Shown here piece by piece: positions 50,690-60,151 of a DNA stretch of 64,000 nt. The first letter of the stretch is position 1. Every line of letters begins with the position of its first letter. The notes beneath the pieces were generated by a model. It searched no databases. It had not been told where the DNA came from and saw only the letters and a program-made list of their open reading frames with translations. A program made the translations under genes and the position numbers. The DNA lies in the NCBI RefSeq assembly GCF_001424665.1, contig NZ_LMQS01000001.1, positions 621,225 through 685,224 of the forward strand. The letters run 5' to 3'. The DNA comes from Methylophilus sp. Leaf416. Its GTDB lineage: Bacteria; Pseudomonadota; Gammaproteobacteria; Burkholderiales; Methylophilaceae.

Positions 50690-51607
50690 TTATTTGCTTT
50701 TCGGGGCCTGGATATTCACCGGTGGATTGACCATAGTGAAACCAACATCGTTTGGGAAGTGATAAATAATGCCTTCATCGGGGCGTGCCAGCAGGTATTC
50801 CGGGGATTCCTGTATTTTATCAAAGTGCACTTTTTTGCCATCGCGCAGCAGCACTTCGAAAGACGCGTAAGGTTGTCTGCGATCCGGCGTATACACTTCA
50901 ACTGAAGTCGCCTGCGCCTGTTTCCAGCTAAAGTCCAGCCACTCATTCATTTCATTCTGGGTAGGCTTGGCCTTGGGGTCGTTTGCTGACCATTTCCCAT
51001 CAGTTGCCAGCGCAATCTTGAGGGCGTTTTCTTCCCACTGTTCAAGATGCGCCAGGTCTAGGCCAGCCAGCTGTTTGCGCTCGGCAGGTGACAGCGGTGT
51101 TTTATCTATCATCTCAATAGGCTGCGTTGACGCCGCCTCACTATATTGGCCGGATAGCATATACACATTGCCTGCGTAGCCTACATACTGCTCTTCGGTG
51201 ACAGGATTATGCGTGCCGAAAATAAACACATGCTCGCCCTGCGCGCCTGACAGAGTCACTTTCAACTCCGGCTGGTCCAGTCCGTATTTCGCGGCATCCT
51301 GCAATGGCAACTTGGTACCGCTGGTGGCAGCAATCACAGACAAGGCACGCTGGACAGACATCTGGTCAGCACGTGCGGCATATGGCTTGCGCATCATCCA
51401 GTAACCATCCTGGCGTTCAAAAATGGTCGGCGCCTTGGCTGGGAATTCGATTTTCAATGCCTCTGCATCCGCCATTTTGAGGCTAGACACATCATACTTG
51501 GCAGCCAGCGCTTTTTCTTCAGGTTTCAGGTGCAGGAAAACGGCAATGCCAACCACGACTGCCAGCAGCAACAGGTTCAAAATCCATCTTTTTTTCATTG
51601 CGACCAA
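50690..51607 (-). CDS. DUF4340 protein of the Gld-like ABC operon
   Basis: Exported or membrane-anchored protein of 305 residues with one N-terminal helix (WILNLLLLAVVVGIAVFLHL) and a DUF4340 beta-rich body (KYGLDQPELKVTLSGAQGEHVFIFGTHNPVTEEQYVGYAGNVYML). DUF4340 partners recur after GldG-like genes in Proteobacteria, forming the last element of this transport-like unit. The function is unknown; a periplasmic accessory to the ABC complex is likely. Confidence 0.8.
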   Translation of the reverse strand: MVAMKKRWILNLLLLAVVVGIAVFLHLKPEEKALAAKYDVSSLKMADAEALKIEFPAKAPTIFERQDGYWMMRKPYAARADQMSVQRALSVIAATSGTKLPLQDAAKYGLDQPELKVTLSGAQGEHVFIFGTHNPVTEEQYVGYAGNVYMLSGQYSEAASTQPIEMIDKTPLSPAERKQLAGLDLAHLEQWEENALKIALATDGKWSANDPKAKPTQNEMNEWLDFSWKQAQATSVEVYTPDRRQPYASFEVLLRDGKKVHFDKIQESPEYLLARPDEGIIYHFPNDVGFTMVNPPVNIQAPKSK

Positions 51608-51651
51608 CTCCGTGCGCGATACGACTTCAATAATTCACAAACTCTACTCAA

Positions 51652-53037
51652 TTATGCTTTACGGCGTTTCCACCACAGGAAAAAGCCTGCGATCAGGATA
51701 ATGACCGGCAACACATACTGGGTGCCATAGCCGACGACTAATGCCGCAATAGAGCCTGATGGGATATTAATATTGATATCTTTCAAGGGCATGGGTTGGA
51801 TAGTAATCAAACGGTCATCACCTGCCAGCCAGTTGATGATATTAATACCCAGGTCAAGATTACCGCCATTGGTGATAAACGTATTAGCCAGGAAATTAGC
51901 ATTGCCAACCACCACCACGCGTTGACCTTTTTTACCAAATTGACGCTCTAAAGCCACACCGATATTAATCGGGCCGGCTTTGTCCTTGCCCTGGTCAAAA
52001 CGGACTTTAAGGTTTTGCGCACCGGCTGGTATTTTGTCCGATTCCAGCCAGCCGTTCTGGGCCACATCAATCAGGCGCCCTACTTTCCAGCCCAGGTCAT
52101 CAGATGCGTGACCATCGATCTCGTGTGCCTCAGGGAATACGGTGCGCAACATGAAATTACGGGTAATCGGATGATCACCATAGAGGCTGGCAAATGACAT
52201 TTTAGGGTCCGCGCCATACTGTTCAGCCGTGCGGTCAACCACCATGCCTGCTGAAACCTTGATACCAAGATAATCGGCAACCTCTTGCAAACCATGCAGG
52301 TTATCATCATCCAACAACCAGAGCACATTGCCACCGGCTTCAATATAAGCCTTGATTTTCTTGGCCTCTACCGCACTGACATCTACTTGCGGTGCTGCGA
52401 TTACCAGCATGGAACCGTTAGCCGGTACATCTTGAGCAATGGTTAAATCAGGATTGGCGAACTTGAAGCCTTTGCTTTCCAGTTGCTTGCCAAACTCGCC
52501 CAGGTCATGGTTTTTCTCGCCTTGCAGCAAGCGCTCACCGTGTCCATCCAGGTACATTACCGGCTGGTTATTGGTACGTGACAGGCGTACCAGCAAATTG
52601 GTCATCTCCTGCTCGGCGAACGGCGGGTTAATGTGCTCGCTGCGTTTGTTGTATTCAACGATGGTTTCTCCATCCACCTTGACACCGGCTTCTTGCGCCA
52701 GTTTTGGCTCTTCGGATGGATTGACGAAATTGATGAACACATTTTTCTTTTCGCGCTGGTAACGGGCCACGAAATCCAGCATACCCTTGCGGAAAGTGTC
52801 TCCGTTACTGGCGTCATCCTTGGTCGCATAGACGGTAATATTGATATCACCATCCATCTGCTTGAGCACATTGATACTGCCCTGAGTGAGGATATTACGG
52901 TTGGCCTGTGTGATATCTTTTGCCCAACGGTACTGGTTAGATAGATAGCCCAGCATGACTATCATGGTTAAAAACACCAGCACGAACATCCAGTTTTGTG
53001 CCAATAACTGCAATCTAAATTTACGGTTAATTTTCAT
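51652..53037 (-). CDS. GldG-like ABC auxiliary protein
   Basis: Membrane protein of 461 residues, homologous to GldG-type ABC-associated proteins (ABC-type uncharacterised transport system domain). An N-terminal helix (FVLVFLTMIVMLGYLSN) and a C-terminal helix followed by WWKRRK anchor a large periplasmic domain containing DGHGERLLQGEKNHDLGEFGKQLESKGF and an Ala/Gly LLDDD glutamine-amidotransferase-like region. It is encoded with a permease, ATPase and DUF4340 protein. In Bacteroidetes GldG serves gliding, but no gliding genes occur here. Confidence 0.82.
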   Translation of the reverse strand: MKINRKFRLQLLAQNWMFVLVFLTMIVMLGYLSNQYRWAKDITQANRNILTQGSINVLKQMDGDINITVYATKDDASNGDTFRKGMLDFVARYQREKKNVFINFVNPSEEPKLAQEAGVKVDGETIVEYNKRSEHINPPFAEQEMTNLLVRLSRTNNQPVMYLDGHGERLLQGEKNHDLGEFGKQLESKGFKFANPDLTIAQDVPANGSMLVIAAPQVDVSAVEAKKIKAYIEAGGNVLWLLDDDNLHGLQEVADYLGIKVSAGMVVDRTAEQYGADPKMSFASLYGDHPITRNFMLRTVFPEAHEIDGHASDDLGWKVGRLIDVAQNGWLESDKIPAGAQNLKVRFDQGKDKAGPINIGVALERQFGKKGQRVVVVGNANFLANTFITNGGNLDLGINIINWLAGDDRLITIQPMPLKDININIPSGSIAALVVGYGTQYVLPVIILIAGFFLWWKRRKA

Positions 53038-53067
53038 AATGCTTTCAAACTTAAAAAACAGTTCCTG

Positions 53068-53811
53068 TTAACCACGCAGACGATCAGCATCCAGGCGACG
53101 GATGGTCAAAGTTAAAAATGTGATGATGAATAAAATAAAGAAGGCCAGGTCAGCGGTATCGAGCAGCCCATTGGCAAATGACTGGAAATGGGTGGAGAAA
53201 GAAAACTGCCCTGCTACATTGGTAGGGTCGTTTGCGAAAAAACGCCCCAGGATCATCAGGATAAACGACACAATAAAACTCAAGATACCGGCAATAATAG
53301 GTTGGGAAGTCAGGCTGGAAAAGTAAATCCCCAGCGCACAGAAGCTCCCGGTCAATAATAGCAGTCCCAGGGTGTTCGCAATGATGTATCCAAAGTCTAT
53401 GTCGGACCACAGATTGAGCGTAGATAGCATCAGGCCTATATAGAGGATCAGGCTAGACAGGAATATCATCAGTCCTAGAAATTTACCCACGACGATATCG
53501 GTAATGGACAGTGGTGAGCTAAACAGAAACGGTAAAGTTTGGCTACGGCGTTCCTCGGCAATCAGGCGCATTGAAAGTAAAGGCACGGCGAACAGCATGA
53601 TAAAAGAGGCCGAACCATAGACACTCTGCGATACAGATTGCGTAATACCAAACCGCTCGGCCGGGCGAATGGCACCAGAGGCGACATCCAGGTAATCAGT
53701 CACGCCATTGGCGAAGTAGTTACCAAACATCGCGGCGATCACAGCCAGGATAATCCACCCCATAGGCGAGGCGAACATGCTTTGTAGTTCTTTTCTTGCT
53801 ATATTCAACAT
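53068..53811 (-). CDS. ABC transporter permease, GldF-like
   Basis: ABC-2-type inner-membrane permease, 247 residues with six hydrophobic helices. It starts MLNIARKELQSMFASPMGWII, as in the GldF/NosY-like family. LRLIAEERRSQTLPFLFSSPLSITDIVVGKFLG is the typical coupling region. It probably works with the ATPase encoded 38 bp upstream and the GldG-like protein downstream. The substrate is unknown. Confidence 0.86.
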   Translation of the reverse strand: MLNIARKELQSMFASPMGWIILAVIAAMFGNYFANGVTDYLDVASGAIRPAERFGITQSVSQSVYGSASFIMLFAVPLLSMRLIAEERRSQTLPFLFSSPLSITDIVVGKFLGLMIFLSSLILYIGLMLSTLNLWSDIDFGYIIANTLGLLLLTGSFCALGIYFSSLTSQPIIAGILSFIVSFILMILGRFFANDPTNVAGQFSFSTHFQSFANGLLDTADLAFFILFIITFLTLTIRRLDADRLRG

Positions 53812-53849
53812 ACGTGGTCTTTCAATGTAGACAGTCTTGCAGAATCAGC

Positions 53850-54803
53850 TTAAGCCGCTTTTGGCAGGTCTGACGAAGTGGCAGAATCATGATAGGTCAG
53901 CTGAACGAATACGTCTTCCAGGCTGGTCTGGTCAGGAGCGATATGATACAGCCCCCAGCCATTTTTAACTGCAGCCTGCACAATCGCTTCGTGCGGCTGG
54001 CTACCTTCATGAAAGCGGATGCGCCATAAACCGTCTGCGGCTTCAACCTCTGCGACACCTTCGATGGCAGCCAGCTGCGCAACATCTGGTGACTGACGAA
54101 GACCTACCAGCAATTTGTTACCGATACGCTGCTGTTTCAGCACATCAATGCCACCATTAAACACCAGCTTGCCTTTATCGATAATCTGCACGTGGTCACA
54201 CACCATTTCCACTTCCGGCAGGATATGCGTAGACACAATCACGCTATGCGCCTGGCCAATTTCTTTAATCAAAGCACGGATATCGCGAATCTGGATAGGG
54301 TCCAGACCGACAGTCGGTTCGTCCAGAATCACCACCATAGGGTTATGAATAATCGCTTGAGCGATGCCAACGCGTTGTTGATAGCCGTTAGACAGGTTCT
54401 CAATCAGGCGCTTGCTCATGTGCGTTAACCCGCAACGCTCCTTGGCATGTTCAACCGCCTTTTTAATGTGTTTGCTGGAAACGTTATGCAGTCGTGCTGC
54501 AATAGTCAGGTATTCGTCTACCGTAAACTCTTTGTACAGCGGGCGCATCTCCGGCAAATAACCGATCAATGCCTTGGCTTCCTTGGGACTTTCTATCATA
54601 TCGATACCACAGATTTTCACGCTGCCGGCACTAGGTGCAAGGTTGCCGGTCAACATTTTCATCGTGGTGGATTTACCTGCGCCATTCGGGCCGAGAAATC
54701 CGAGTACTTGTCCTTGCTGCAAGGTAAAAGTCACGTCACTTACTGCGGCACGACCTCCATAAAGACGGGTCAATTCAATTGCTTCAACTGTCAAATTTGC
54801 CAT
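53850..54803 (-). CDS. ABC transporter ATPase, GldA-like
   Basis: ATP-binding subunit of the Gld-like ABC system, 317 residues from ATG at 54803 (MANLTVEAIELTRLYGG), which has GGAAG nearby. The 9-residue longer frame is less likely. Walker A is GFLGPNGAGKSTTMKML, the signature is NLSNGYQQRVGIAQAI, Walker B is MVVILDEPTVGLDP, and the H-loop is VSTHILPEVE. A C-terminal regulatory extension after about residue 215 is typical of exporters of this class. It is the first gene of a five-gene minus-strand run ending in mutM. Confidence 0.9.
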   Translation of the reverse strand: MANLTVEAIELTRLYGGRAAVSDVTFTLQQGQVLGFLGPNGAGKSTTMKMLTGNLAPSAGSVKICGIDMIESPKEAKALIGYLPEMRPLYKEFTVDEYLTIAARLHNVSSKHIKKAVEHAKERCGLTHMSKRLIENLSNGYQQRVGIAQAIIHNPMVVILDEPTVGLDPIQIRDIRALIKEIGQAHSVIVSTHILPEVEMVCDHVQIIDKGKLVFNGGIDVLKQQRIGNKLLVGLRQSPDVAQLAAIEGVAEVEAADGLWRIRFHEGSQPHEAIVQAAVKNGWGLYHIAPDQTSLEDVFVQLTYHDSATSSDLPKAA

Positions 54804-55097
54804 AATTCTTCCACACACCTGCTTACTCAAGACTTTGCCTTACTCCGGCACAATGATGCACCGGCAAGCAAATTCCTAGACAAAGTTTTCACCAAAAAGT
54901 TATAGTGTCTACATCACGTTTTATCAGTGGCTGAAGACCGATGATAAACGCCAATTACAATTCAGTTACAAATCGCACATTATGGATGAACTTGCAGCAA
55001 CTGTCACGGACTAAACTAAAACTCAGCGATCACTATTGCCCGCTTCATGACCCTCACTGCAGCCTCCATTACAAGACTTATTAAACAGGAATCAAGT

Positions 55098-56804
55098 ATG
55101 CCTCAAACCCGCCGCCCAAAGCTTAAACCAACCTTACTGCGCCGCCCGGCGTTGGCGCTGTGGCTTGCATTATTGGCACCCCCTGTCTGGTCTGCCAGCA
55201 GCTCTCCCACGATGACCACACCCACTGCCGAATTTGTGTACAAATACCTGTTGGGAGAAGTGGCGGCTCAGCGCGGTGAGTTTGTACTAGCCAGCCAGTT
55301 GTTCCTCGATTTAGCGAAACAAACCCGCGACCCATTACTGGCAGAACGTGCCACCCAGGCGGCCACCATCGCACGCGCGCCGCAACTCGCTCTGCCTTCC
55401 GCAGAGCTTTGGTCTGAACTGGTGCCAGACTCCATCCCTGCCGCACAAGCCGCCAGCCAGTTATTAATCGCCAACGGTGAACTGAAAAAAGCGGTGCCTA
55501 ATATCCAGAAAGTACTGGCGGATGAGCGCATACGCCCAAGTGCCTTTATGGAACTGAACAGTCTAATGATGCGCGTGACAGATAAGAACAGTGTGCTGGA
55601 AACCATCCAGTTGCTGGCTAAACCTTATCCTAAATTGCCTGAAGCGCATTTTGCTATCTCGCAGGCGGCTTACTTTGCGCGCAATGAAGCTTTGATGGAA
55701 AAAGAGCTGAAAGAAGCCTCGAAACTGCGCCCTGGCTGGGAAGCACCGGCACAGATCCGCGGCCAGATGCTGACTGAGAAAGACCCGCAAAAAGGCATCG
55801 CCTATTACAGGGAATTCCTGCAATCGCACCCGGAAGCTGACCAGATCAGGCTGGCGCTGGCACGCACGCTGCTTTTACAGAAAAACCCTACCGAAGCAAA
55901 AGTAGAATTCACCAAACTGGTGGAAAGACACCAGAACAATCCGGAAATGAACGTGATTGTTGGCCTGCTGGCGCTGGACGCCAAAGAATATGAATTTGCT
56001 GACCGCTATCTGCAGCATGCACTGGAGGTAGGATTCAAGGAACCGAACAAGGTCTACTTCAATCTGGGCCGCTCGGCTGCTGAACAGCATGATGATACCC
56101 GCGCGCTACAGTGGTTTGACAAAATTACCGATGGTGAACAGTTCCTGGCCGGGAGATTAGCGGCAGCGGCGATTATTGCCCGTCGCGACGGCATCGATGC
56201 CGCGATTGCCATGCTGGATAATGTCAGCGGCCTCACCCCTGAACAACAAACCCTGGTTGTGCAAAACCAGGCTCTGCTACTCAACCAGACCAAACGCACA
56301 GATGAAGCTTATGCCCTGCTGAAAAAGGCAGTGCAAAAATATCCGGATAGTCCTGAGCTTTTGTATGACTATGCGTTGAATGCCGAGCGTGTGGGTAATT
56401 TCAAGGTGATGGAAGACACCTTGAGTAAAGTGATCCAAATGAAACCGGATTTCGCGGCTGCTTACAATGCACTTGGATACTCATTTGCTGATCGCAACAT
56501 CAAGCTGATCGAAGCCAAAGCGCTGATTGAAGCCGCCACCAAGTTGTCACCAGAAGATCATTACATCATGGATAGCCTGGGCTGGGTTTATTACAGATTA
56601 GGCGACATGGGTCATGCTGTTGAGCAATTACGCCGTGCTTATGCGATTCAGCAAGATCCTGAAATCGCTGCCCACCTGGCCGAGGTGTTATGGAAGCAAG
56701 GCCAGCGTGAAGAAGCCAAGCAAATCCTGGATAAGGCGCTTTCTGCCAATCCGGAAAACGAAGTGCTTGCCTCTACGGCGCAAAAACTTAAATCACCACT
56801 GTAA
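55098..56804 (+). CDS. Exported TPR-repeat protein upstream of lolB
   Basis: Exported helical-repeat protein, 568 residues. From ATG at 55098 the N-terminus is MPQTRRPKLKPTLLRRPALALWLALLAPPVWSASSS, a long basic n-region plus hydrophobic core; AGGA lies upstream. Many TPR units follow, such as AHFAISQAAYFARNEALMEKELKEASKLRPGWE, LYDYALNAERVGNFKVMEDTLSKVIQMKPDFAAAYNALGYSFADR and MDSLGWVYYRLGDMGHAVEQLRRAYAIQ. This large TPR protein precedes lolB in many Betaproteobacteria. The function is unclear; it is probably involved in envelope assembly. Its stop overlaps the lolB start (TAATG). Confidence 0.87.
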   Translation: MPQTRRPKLKPTLLRRPALALWLALLAPPVWSASSSPTMTTPTAEFVYKYLLGEVAAQRGEFVLASQLFLDLAKQTRDPLLAERATQAATIARAPQLALPSAELWSELVPDSIPAAQAASQLLIANGELKKAVPNIQKVLADERIRPSAFMELNSLMMRVTDKNSVLETIQLLAKPYPKLPEAHFAISQAAYFARNEALMEKELKEASKLRPGWEAPAQIRGQMLTEKDPQKGIAYYREFLQSHPEADQIRLALARTLLLQKNPTEAKVEFTKLVERHQNNPEMNVIVGLLALDAKEYEFADRYLQHALEVGFKEPNKVYFNLGRSAAEQHDDTRALQWFDKITDGEQFLAGRLAAAAIIARRDGIDAAIAMLDNVSGLTPEQQTLVVQNQALLLNQTKRTDEAYALLKKAVQKYPDSPELLYDYALNAERVGNFKVMEDTLSKVIQMKPDFAAAYNALGYSFADRNIKLIEAKALIEAATKLSPEDHYIMDSLGWVYYRLGDMGHAVEQLRRAYAIQQDPEIAAHLAEVLWKQGQREEAKQILDKALSANPENEVLASTAQKLKSPL

Positions 56805-57439
56805 TGCCGCTGCTTTTGAAACTGTCTACGCCCCTGGCCTGGGGCAGAATTGTTGCAAGCTGCTGTTTGGCGTTAGCCGTGGCAGCTTGCAGCATCCTGC
56901 CAAAACAGCCAGTGAGCCAGACTGCAAGCGCTGCTTCACAGCAACGCATACAAACGCTCGCAGCAGTAAAACAGTTTTCTTTAGAAGCCAAGCTGGCTGT
57001 GCAATACAACGGCAAAGGCTATACCGCAAGGCTGGACTGGCAACATGATGGTCAGGAAGATCACATGCGCATTTTCAGCCCCTTAGGCCAGCAAGTCGCG
57101 CTGATTCATCGCACTGCAAATTCCGTCACCCTCACCGACCAGGCGGGCAAACAGCATCAGGCTGGTGATGTTGCCAGCCTGACTGAGCGCTTGCTAGGCT
57201 GGAGATTGCCACTGGCAGGCCTAAGCCAGTGGATATTAGGTATTCCGCATAATGCCAGCCCATACCAGGCCAGCTATCTTCCTGGTGGCGAACCTGCTAC
57301 CTTAACCCAGGATGACTGGCGCATAGAATATGATGACTACCAGACAGCTTCAATAAATGGCATCACAGCGTCGTTGCCATACACCACCCGCTTGCAACAG
57401 CAGGATGTGCGGCTAAAACTGGTGATTCAGCATTGGTAA
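56804..57439 (+). CDS. lolB: Outer-membrane lipoprotein receptor LolB
   Basis: Outer-membrane lipoprotein that accepts lipoproteins from LolA and inserts them, 211 residues. The lipobox is LAVAAC, with lipidated Cys29, preceded by a 28-residue signal. LolB body motifs are WQHDGQEDHMRIFSPLGQQVALIHR and LPLAGLSQWILGIP. It overlaps the upstream TPR gene by one base. In most Betaproteobacteria ispE follows directly; here a carbonic-anhydrase-like gene intervenes. Confidence 0.92.
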   Translation: MPLLLKLSTPLAWGRIVASCCLALAVAACSILPKQPVSQTASAASQQRIQTLAAVKQFSLEAKLAVQYNGKGYTARLDWQHDGQEDHMRIFSPLGQQVALIHRTANSVTLTDQAGKQHQAGDVASLTERLLGWRLPLAGLSQWILGIPHNASPYQASYLPGGEPATLTQDDWRIEYDDYQTASINGITASLPYTTRLQQQDVRLKLVIQHW

Positions 57440-57532
57440 TAAATCTGTATTAAAAACAGCCGATCATCACAACCTGCGGTAAAAGCCTGCGTTCTAACTA
57501 AAGATTCATCCCCAGATGTCGATAATGGCACT

Positions 57533-58972
57533 ATGAGCCGTTATCAGTTTTCAATCATTTACTATCGCTTTTGGCTAGCCTCCGGCCTGCTAATCCTCGC
57601 CTGCTTGCCGTCTATGGATTGCCAGGCTGCGCAATGGCTGTCGATCAAGAAAACAGATCTCAACCAACTGATGGTTGACAAGCAATCACTGGTAGAAGAA
57701 AAAAATTACATCAAAGCCTGGGTAAAAGTGGATTACCGCCAGCCGCAAAAAAATGTGGAGTCGGTAGACCGTGTTTACAATCACGCCAAAGCACTATGGT
57801 ATTTTGATTGCGCCAAGCGTAAAGCAGCGACTATCCAGGTATTTCAATATGACCAGGGTGAGCTGGTCTATTCAGCTGGTACTACACTCAAACAAGCCGA
57901 TTTTATCGAGCCACTGCCTGACTCCGAAGTGGAAATTACGCAGCAATATGCCTGCAAATGGCAAGCCAAGGAAAAGCAGCGCGCCGAAGCCATCGCCAAT
58001 CGGGCGGCCAACCCTATCAAGCCAGCTGTTGCTAACGATAAAGATAAACCCGCTTCTCCAAATAGTGTAGCCGAACCTGCGACACCGGCTGCAGAGGCCG
58101 CACCTGCGGAGAAAACCAGCGCCGCCGCTAAACCCGCTGCAGAAAAACCTGCGCCCGCCAAAGATGAGCCAGCCAAAAAAGCTGAGCAAGCGCCTGCAAC
58201 AGAGCAAACCAAAGCATCGGAAAAAGACAAGAACAAAGCCGCCAAGCAAGACAAACCTGCCCAACAAGGCAAAGAGGAGAAGCAGGATAAAGATAAAGAA
58301 GATAAGTCCTGGGCCTATAGTGGTCCGCATGGTCCTGATAAATGGGGCAGCTTAAACCCTGATTTTGCGGTATGTAATGCTGGTAGCCAGCAATCTCCGA
58401 TTAACGTGGACAACACCATCACCGCAGCGCTGAAGCCGATCAAACGCTTGCAAAAGTTTCCGCTGAAGAATATTGCCCTAAAAGACCACAGCCTGATTCT
58501 AGATGCGGGTAGCGGTAATATGATGGTGCTGGATCAAAAGCCTTACCAGTTGAAATATATCAGCGTGCATGCGCCTTCCGAGCACCAGATTAAAGAAAAG
58601 TCTTATGCGGCAGAATTGCAAATGGTGCATGAAGACAAGGCCGGGCATCGCGTGATTATTGCCGTCATGCTGGAAGAAGGCACTGCGAATAGCACATTGG
58701 AAACGTTGATCAGCAGCATTCCTAAAGAAAAAGGACAAAGCAAATCTCTGGCGATCCGGGTCACACCGGCAGAGTTGATGCCAACGAAACCGGCGTACTA
58801 CCGCTACACCGGCTCATTGACCTCCCCGCCTTGTACCGAAGGTGTGCAATGGATCATCATGAAGGAAGCTTTAAAAATATCCAAAGCACAGCTGACCAGA
58901 TTGCAACAGGCGATTGGCGAACCAAACTTGCGTCCTATCCAGGACAGCCAGGGCCGCATGATTCTGGAATAA
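57533..58972 (+). CDS. Surface-adhesin-E-like / alpha-carbonic-anhydrase-related fusion, zinc site degenerate
   Basis: Exported 479-residue two-domain protein. The signal peptide covers about 1-33. Residues 35-145 match the surface-adhesin protein E type domain (VDYRQPQKN..., Cys93/Cys141). Residues 150-258 are an Ala/Pro/Lys-rich linker. Residues 259-479 form an alpha-carbonic anhydrase domain (WAYSGPHGPDKWGSL, QQSPINV, SLTSPPCTEGVQW). Of the three zinc histidines, the H94 equivalent is S344 (ISVHAPSE) and the H119 equivalent is Q363 (AELQMVHED); only H346 remains. T430, E350 and the C281-C434 pair are kept. It is probably a catalytically inactive carbonic-anhydrase-related protein. It lies between lolB and ispE. 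Confidence 0.85.
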   Translation: MSRYQFSIIYYRFWLASGLLILACLPSMDCQAAQWLSIKKTDLNQLMVDKQSLVEEKNYIKAWVKVDYRQPQKNVESVDRVYNHAKALWYFDCAKRKAATIQVFQYDQGELVYSAGTTLKQADFIEPLPDSEVEITQQYACKWQAKEKQRAEAIANRAANPIKPAVANDKDKPASPNSVAEPATPAAEAAPAEKTSAAAKPAAEKPAPAKDEPAKKAEQAPATEQTKASEKDKNKAAKQDKPAQQGKEEKQDKDKEDKSWAYSGPHGPDKWGSLNPDFAVCNAGSQQSPINVDNTITAALKPIKRLQKFPLKNIALKDHSLILDAGSGNMMVLDQKPYQLKYISVHAPSEHQIKEKSYAAELQMVHEDKAGHRVIIAVMLEEGTANSTLETLISSIPKEKGQSKSLAIRVTPAELMPTKPAYYRYTGSLTSPPCTEGVQWIIMKEALKISKAQLTRLQQAIGEPNLRPIQDSQGRMILE

Positions 58973-59052
58973 GGCCAGGATTTAAAGTTAGCCTCGTTCC
59001 AGAATCAATATGCATGTGCCTTTAAGTGAGGCACATGCTTTACAATACGCGC

Positions 59053-59928
59053 ATGGATTCTTCGTTATATTTCGCGCCGTGCAAGCTCAACCTGTTTCTA
59101 CATATCACTGGTCGCCGTGCCGATGGCTACCATGCCCTGCAAAGCATTTTCCTGCTGCTAGACCATGGCGATGACTTGCGCATTGGTGTACGGACTGACG
59201 GCCAAATCGTGCACCAAAACCCGCTCGCCGGCGTGCCGCCGGAAAAAGACCTCGCCGTTCGTGCTGCCCGTGCCTTAAAAACTGCCAGCGGTTGCCAGTT
59301 TGGCGCGGATATTCATTGCACTAAACGCATTCCTATGGGAGGTGGCCTTGGCGGCGGCAGTTCAGATGCCGCTACCACCCTGCTGGCCCTTAACCAATTA
59401 TGGCAACTGAATTACTCGCGTGAGCAGCTGATGCAGATTGGCTTAAACCTGGGTGCCGATGTACCGGTATTTATTTTTGGCCAAACTGCCTGGGCAGAAG
59501 GTGTTGGCGAACAACTTTCGGCAGTCACTTTAACCGCTGAAATGCAGGAAAAATACTATGTGGTGATTACCCCGCAAATTCAGGTTCCAACGGCTGAAAT
59601 ATTTGCGCATCAAGCATTGACAAGAGATTCAAAACCATTGAGAATAGCGGACTTTTCAAACGGCGCTAATTCCAGCGCGTTCTGGCAGCAAGCCAAAAAC
59701 GATATGGAACCAGTTGTTTGTGCACTCTATCCTGAAGTTAACAATACGTTGGCCTGGTTAAAACAATACGGCGATGCTCGTATGAGTGGCTCCGGTGCTT
59801 CAGTATTTGTGGCGGTAGACAGTGCAAAAAAAGCAGATGAATTGATTGCAAACAGACCAGAAAACACTTCTGGTTTTTGGGCAAAAGGGTTAAAATACCA
59901 TCCGCTTTTCAGCTCGGCAAAAGATTAA
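59053..59928 (+). CDS. ispE: 4-diphosphocytidyl-2-C-methyl-D-erythritol kinase
   Basis: GHMP kinase of the MEP isoprenoid pathway, phosphorylating CDP-ME at the 2-position. It has 291 residues from ATG at 59053 (MDSSLYFAPCKLNLFLHITGRR); GTG at 59026 or ATG at 59035 are possible but lack family support. The GHMP ATP loop is PMGGGLGGGSSDAATTLLA, LGADVPVFIFG is motif 2 and RMSGSGASVFV is the C-terminal Gly-rich motif. It precedes tRNA-Gln and prs, the standard betaproteobacterial arrangement. Confidence 0.95.
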   Translation: MDSSLYFAPCKLNLFLHITGRRADGYHALQSIFLLLDHGDDLRIGVRTDGQIVHQNPLAGVPPEKDLAVRAARALKTASGCQFGADIHCTKRIPMGGGLGGGSSDAATTLLALNQLWQLNYSREQLMQIGLNLGADVPVFIFGQTAWAEGVGEQLSAVTLTAEMQEKYYVVITPQIQVPTAEIFAHQALTRDSKPLRIADFSNGANSSAFWQQAKNDMEPVVCALYPEVNNTLAWLKQYGDARMSGSGASVFVAVDSAKKADELIANRPENTSGFWAKGLKYHPLFSSAKD

Positions 59929-59964
59929 ATTGCCGGCAGTAAAAGTGATAGTAGAAAAGTTTTT

Positions 59965-60041
59965 TGGGGAGTCGCCAAGCTGGTTAAGGCACCGGATTTT
60001 GATTCCGGCATGCGAAGGTTCGAATCCTTCCTCCTCAGCCA
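59965..60041 (+). tRNA. tRNA-Gln (anticodon TTG)
   Basis: A 77-nt cloverleaf including encoded CCA. The acceptor stem pairs TGGGGAG with CTCCTCA (one G-T pair), then discriminator G and CCA. The anticodon arm is CCGGA-TTTTGAT-TCCGG with anticodon TTG (reads CAA/CAG). The T arm AAGG-TTCGAAT-CCTT is regular. It lies between ispE and prs, as in other Betaproteobacteria. Confidence 0.97.
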
Positions 60042-60151
60042 AATATAAAGCGTGTAGATTTAACAATTTACACGCTTATTTTTTTGCAGGTTTCTGCCTC
60101 CGGCAGGAATTCGGGTTTTAAGACATCGTTTTCGCTGAAAAGGGTACAACG

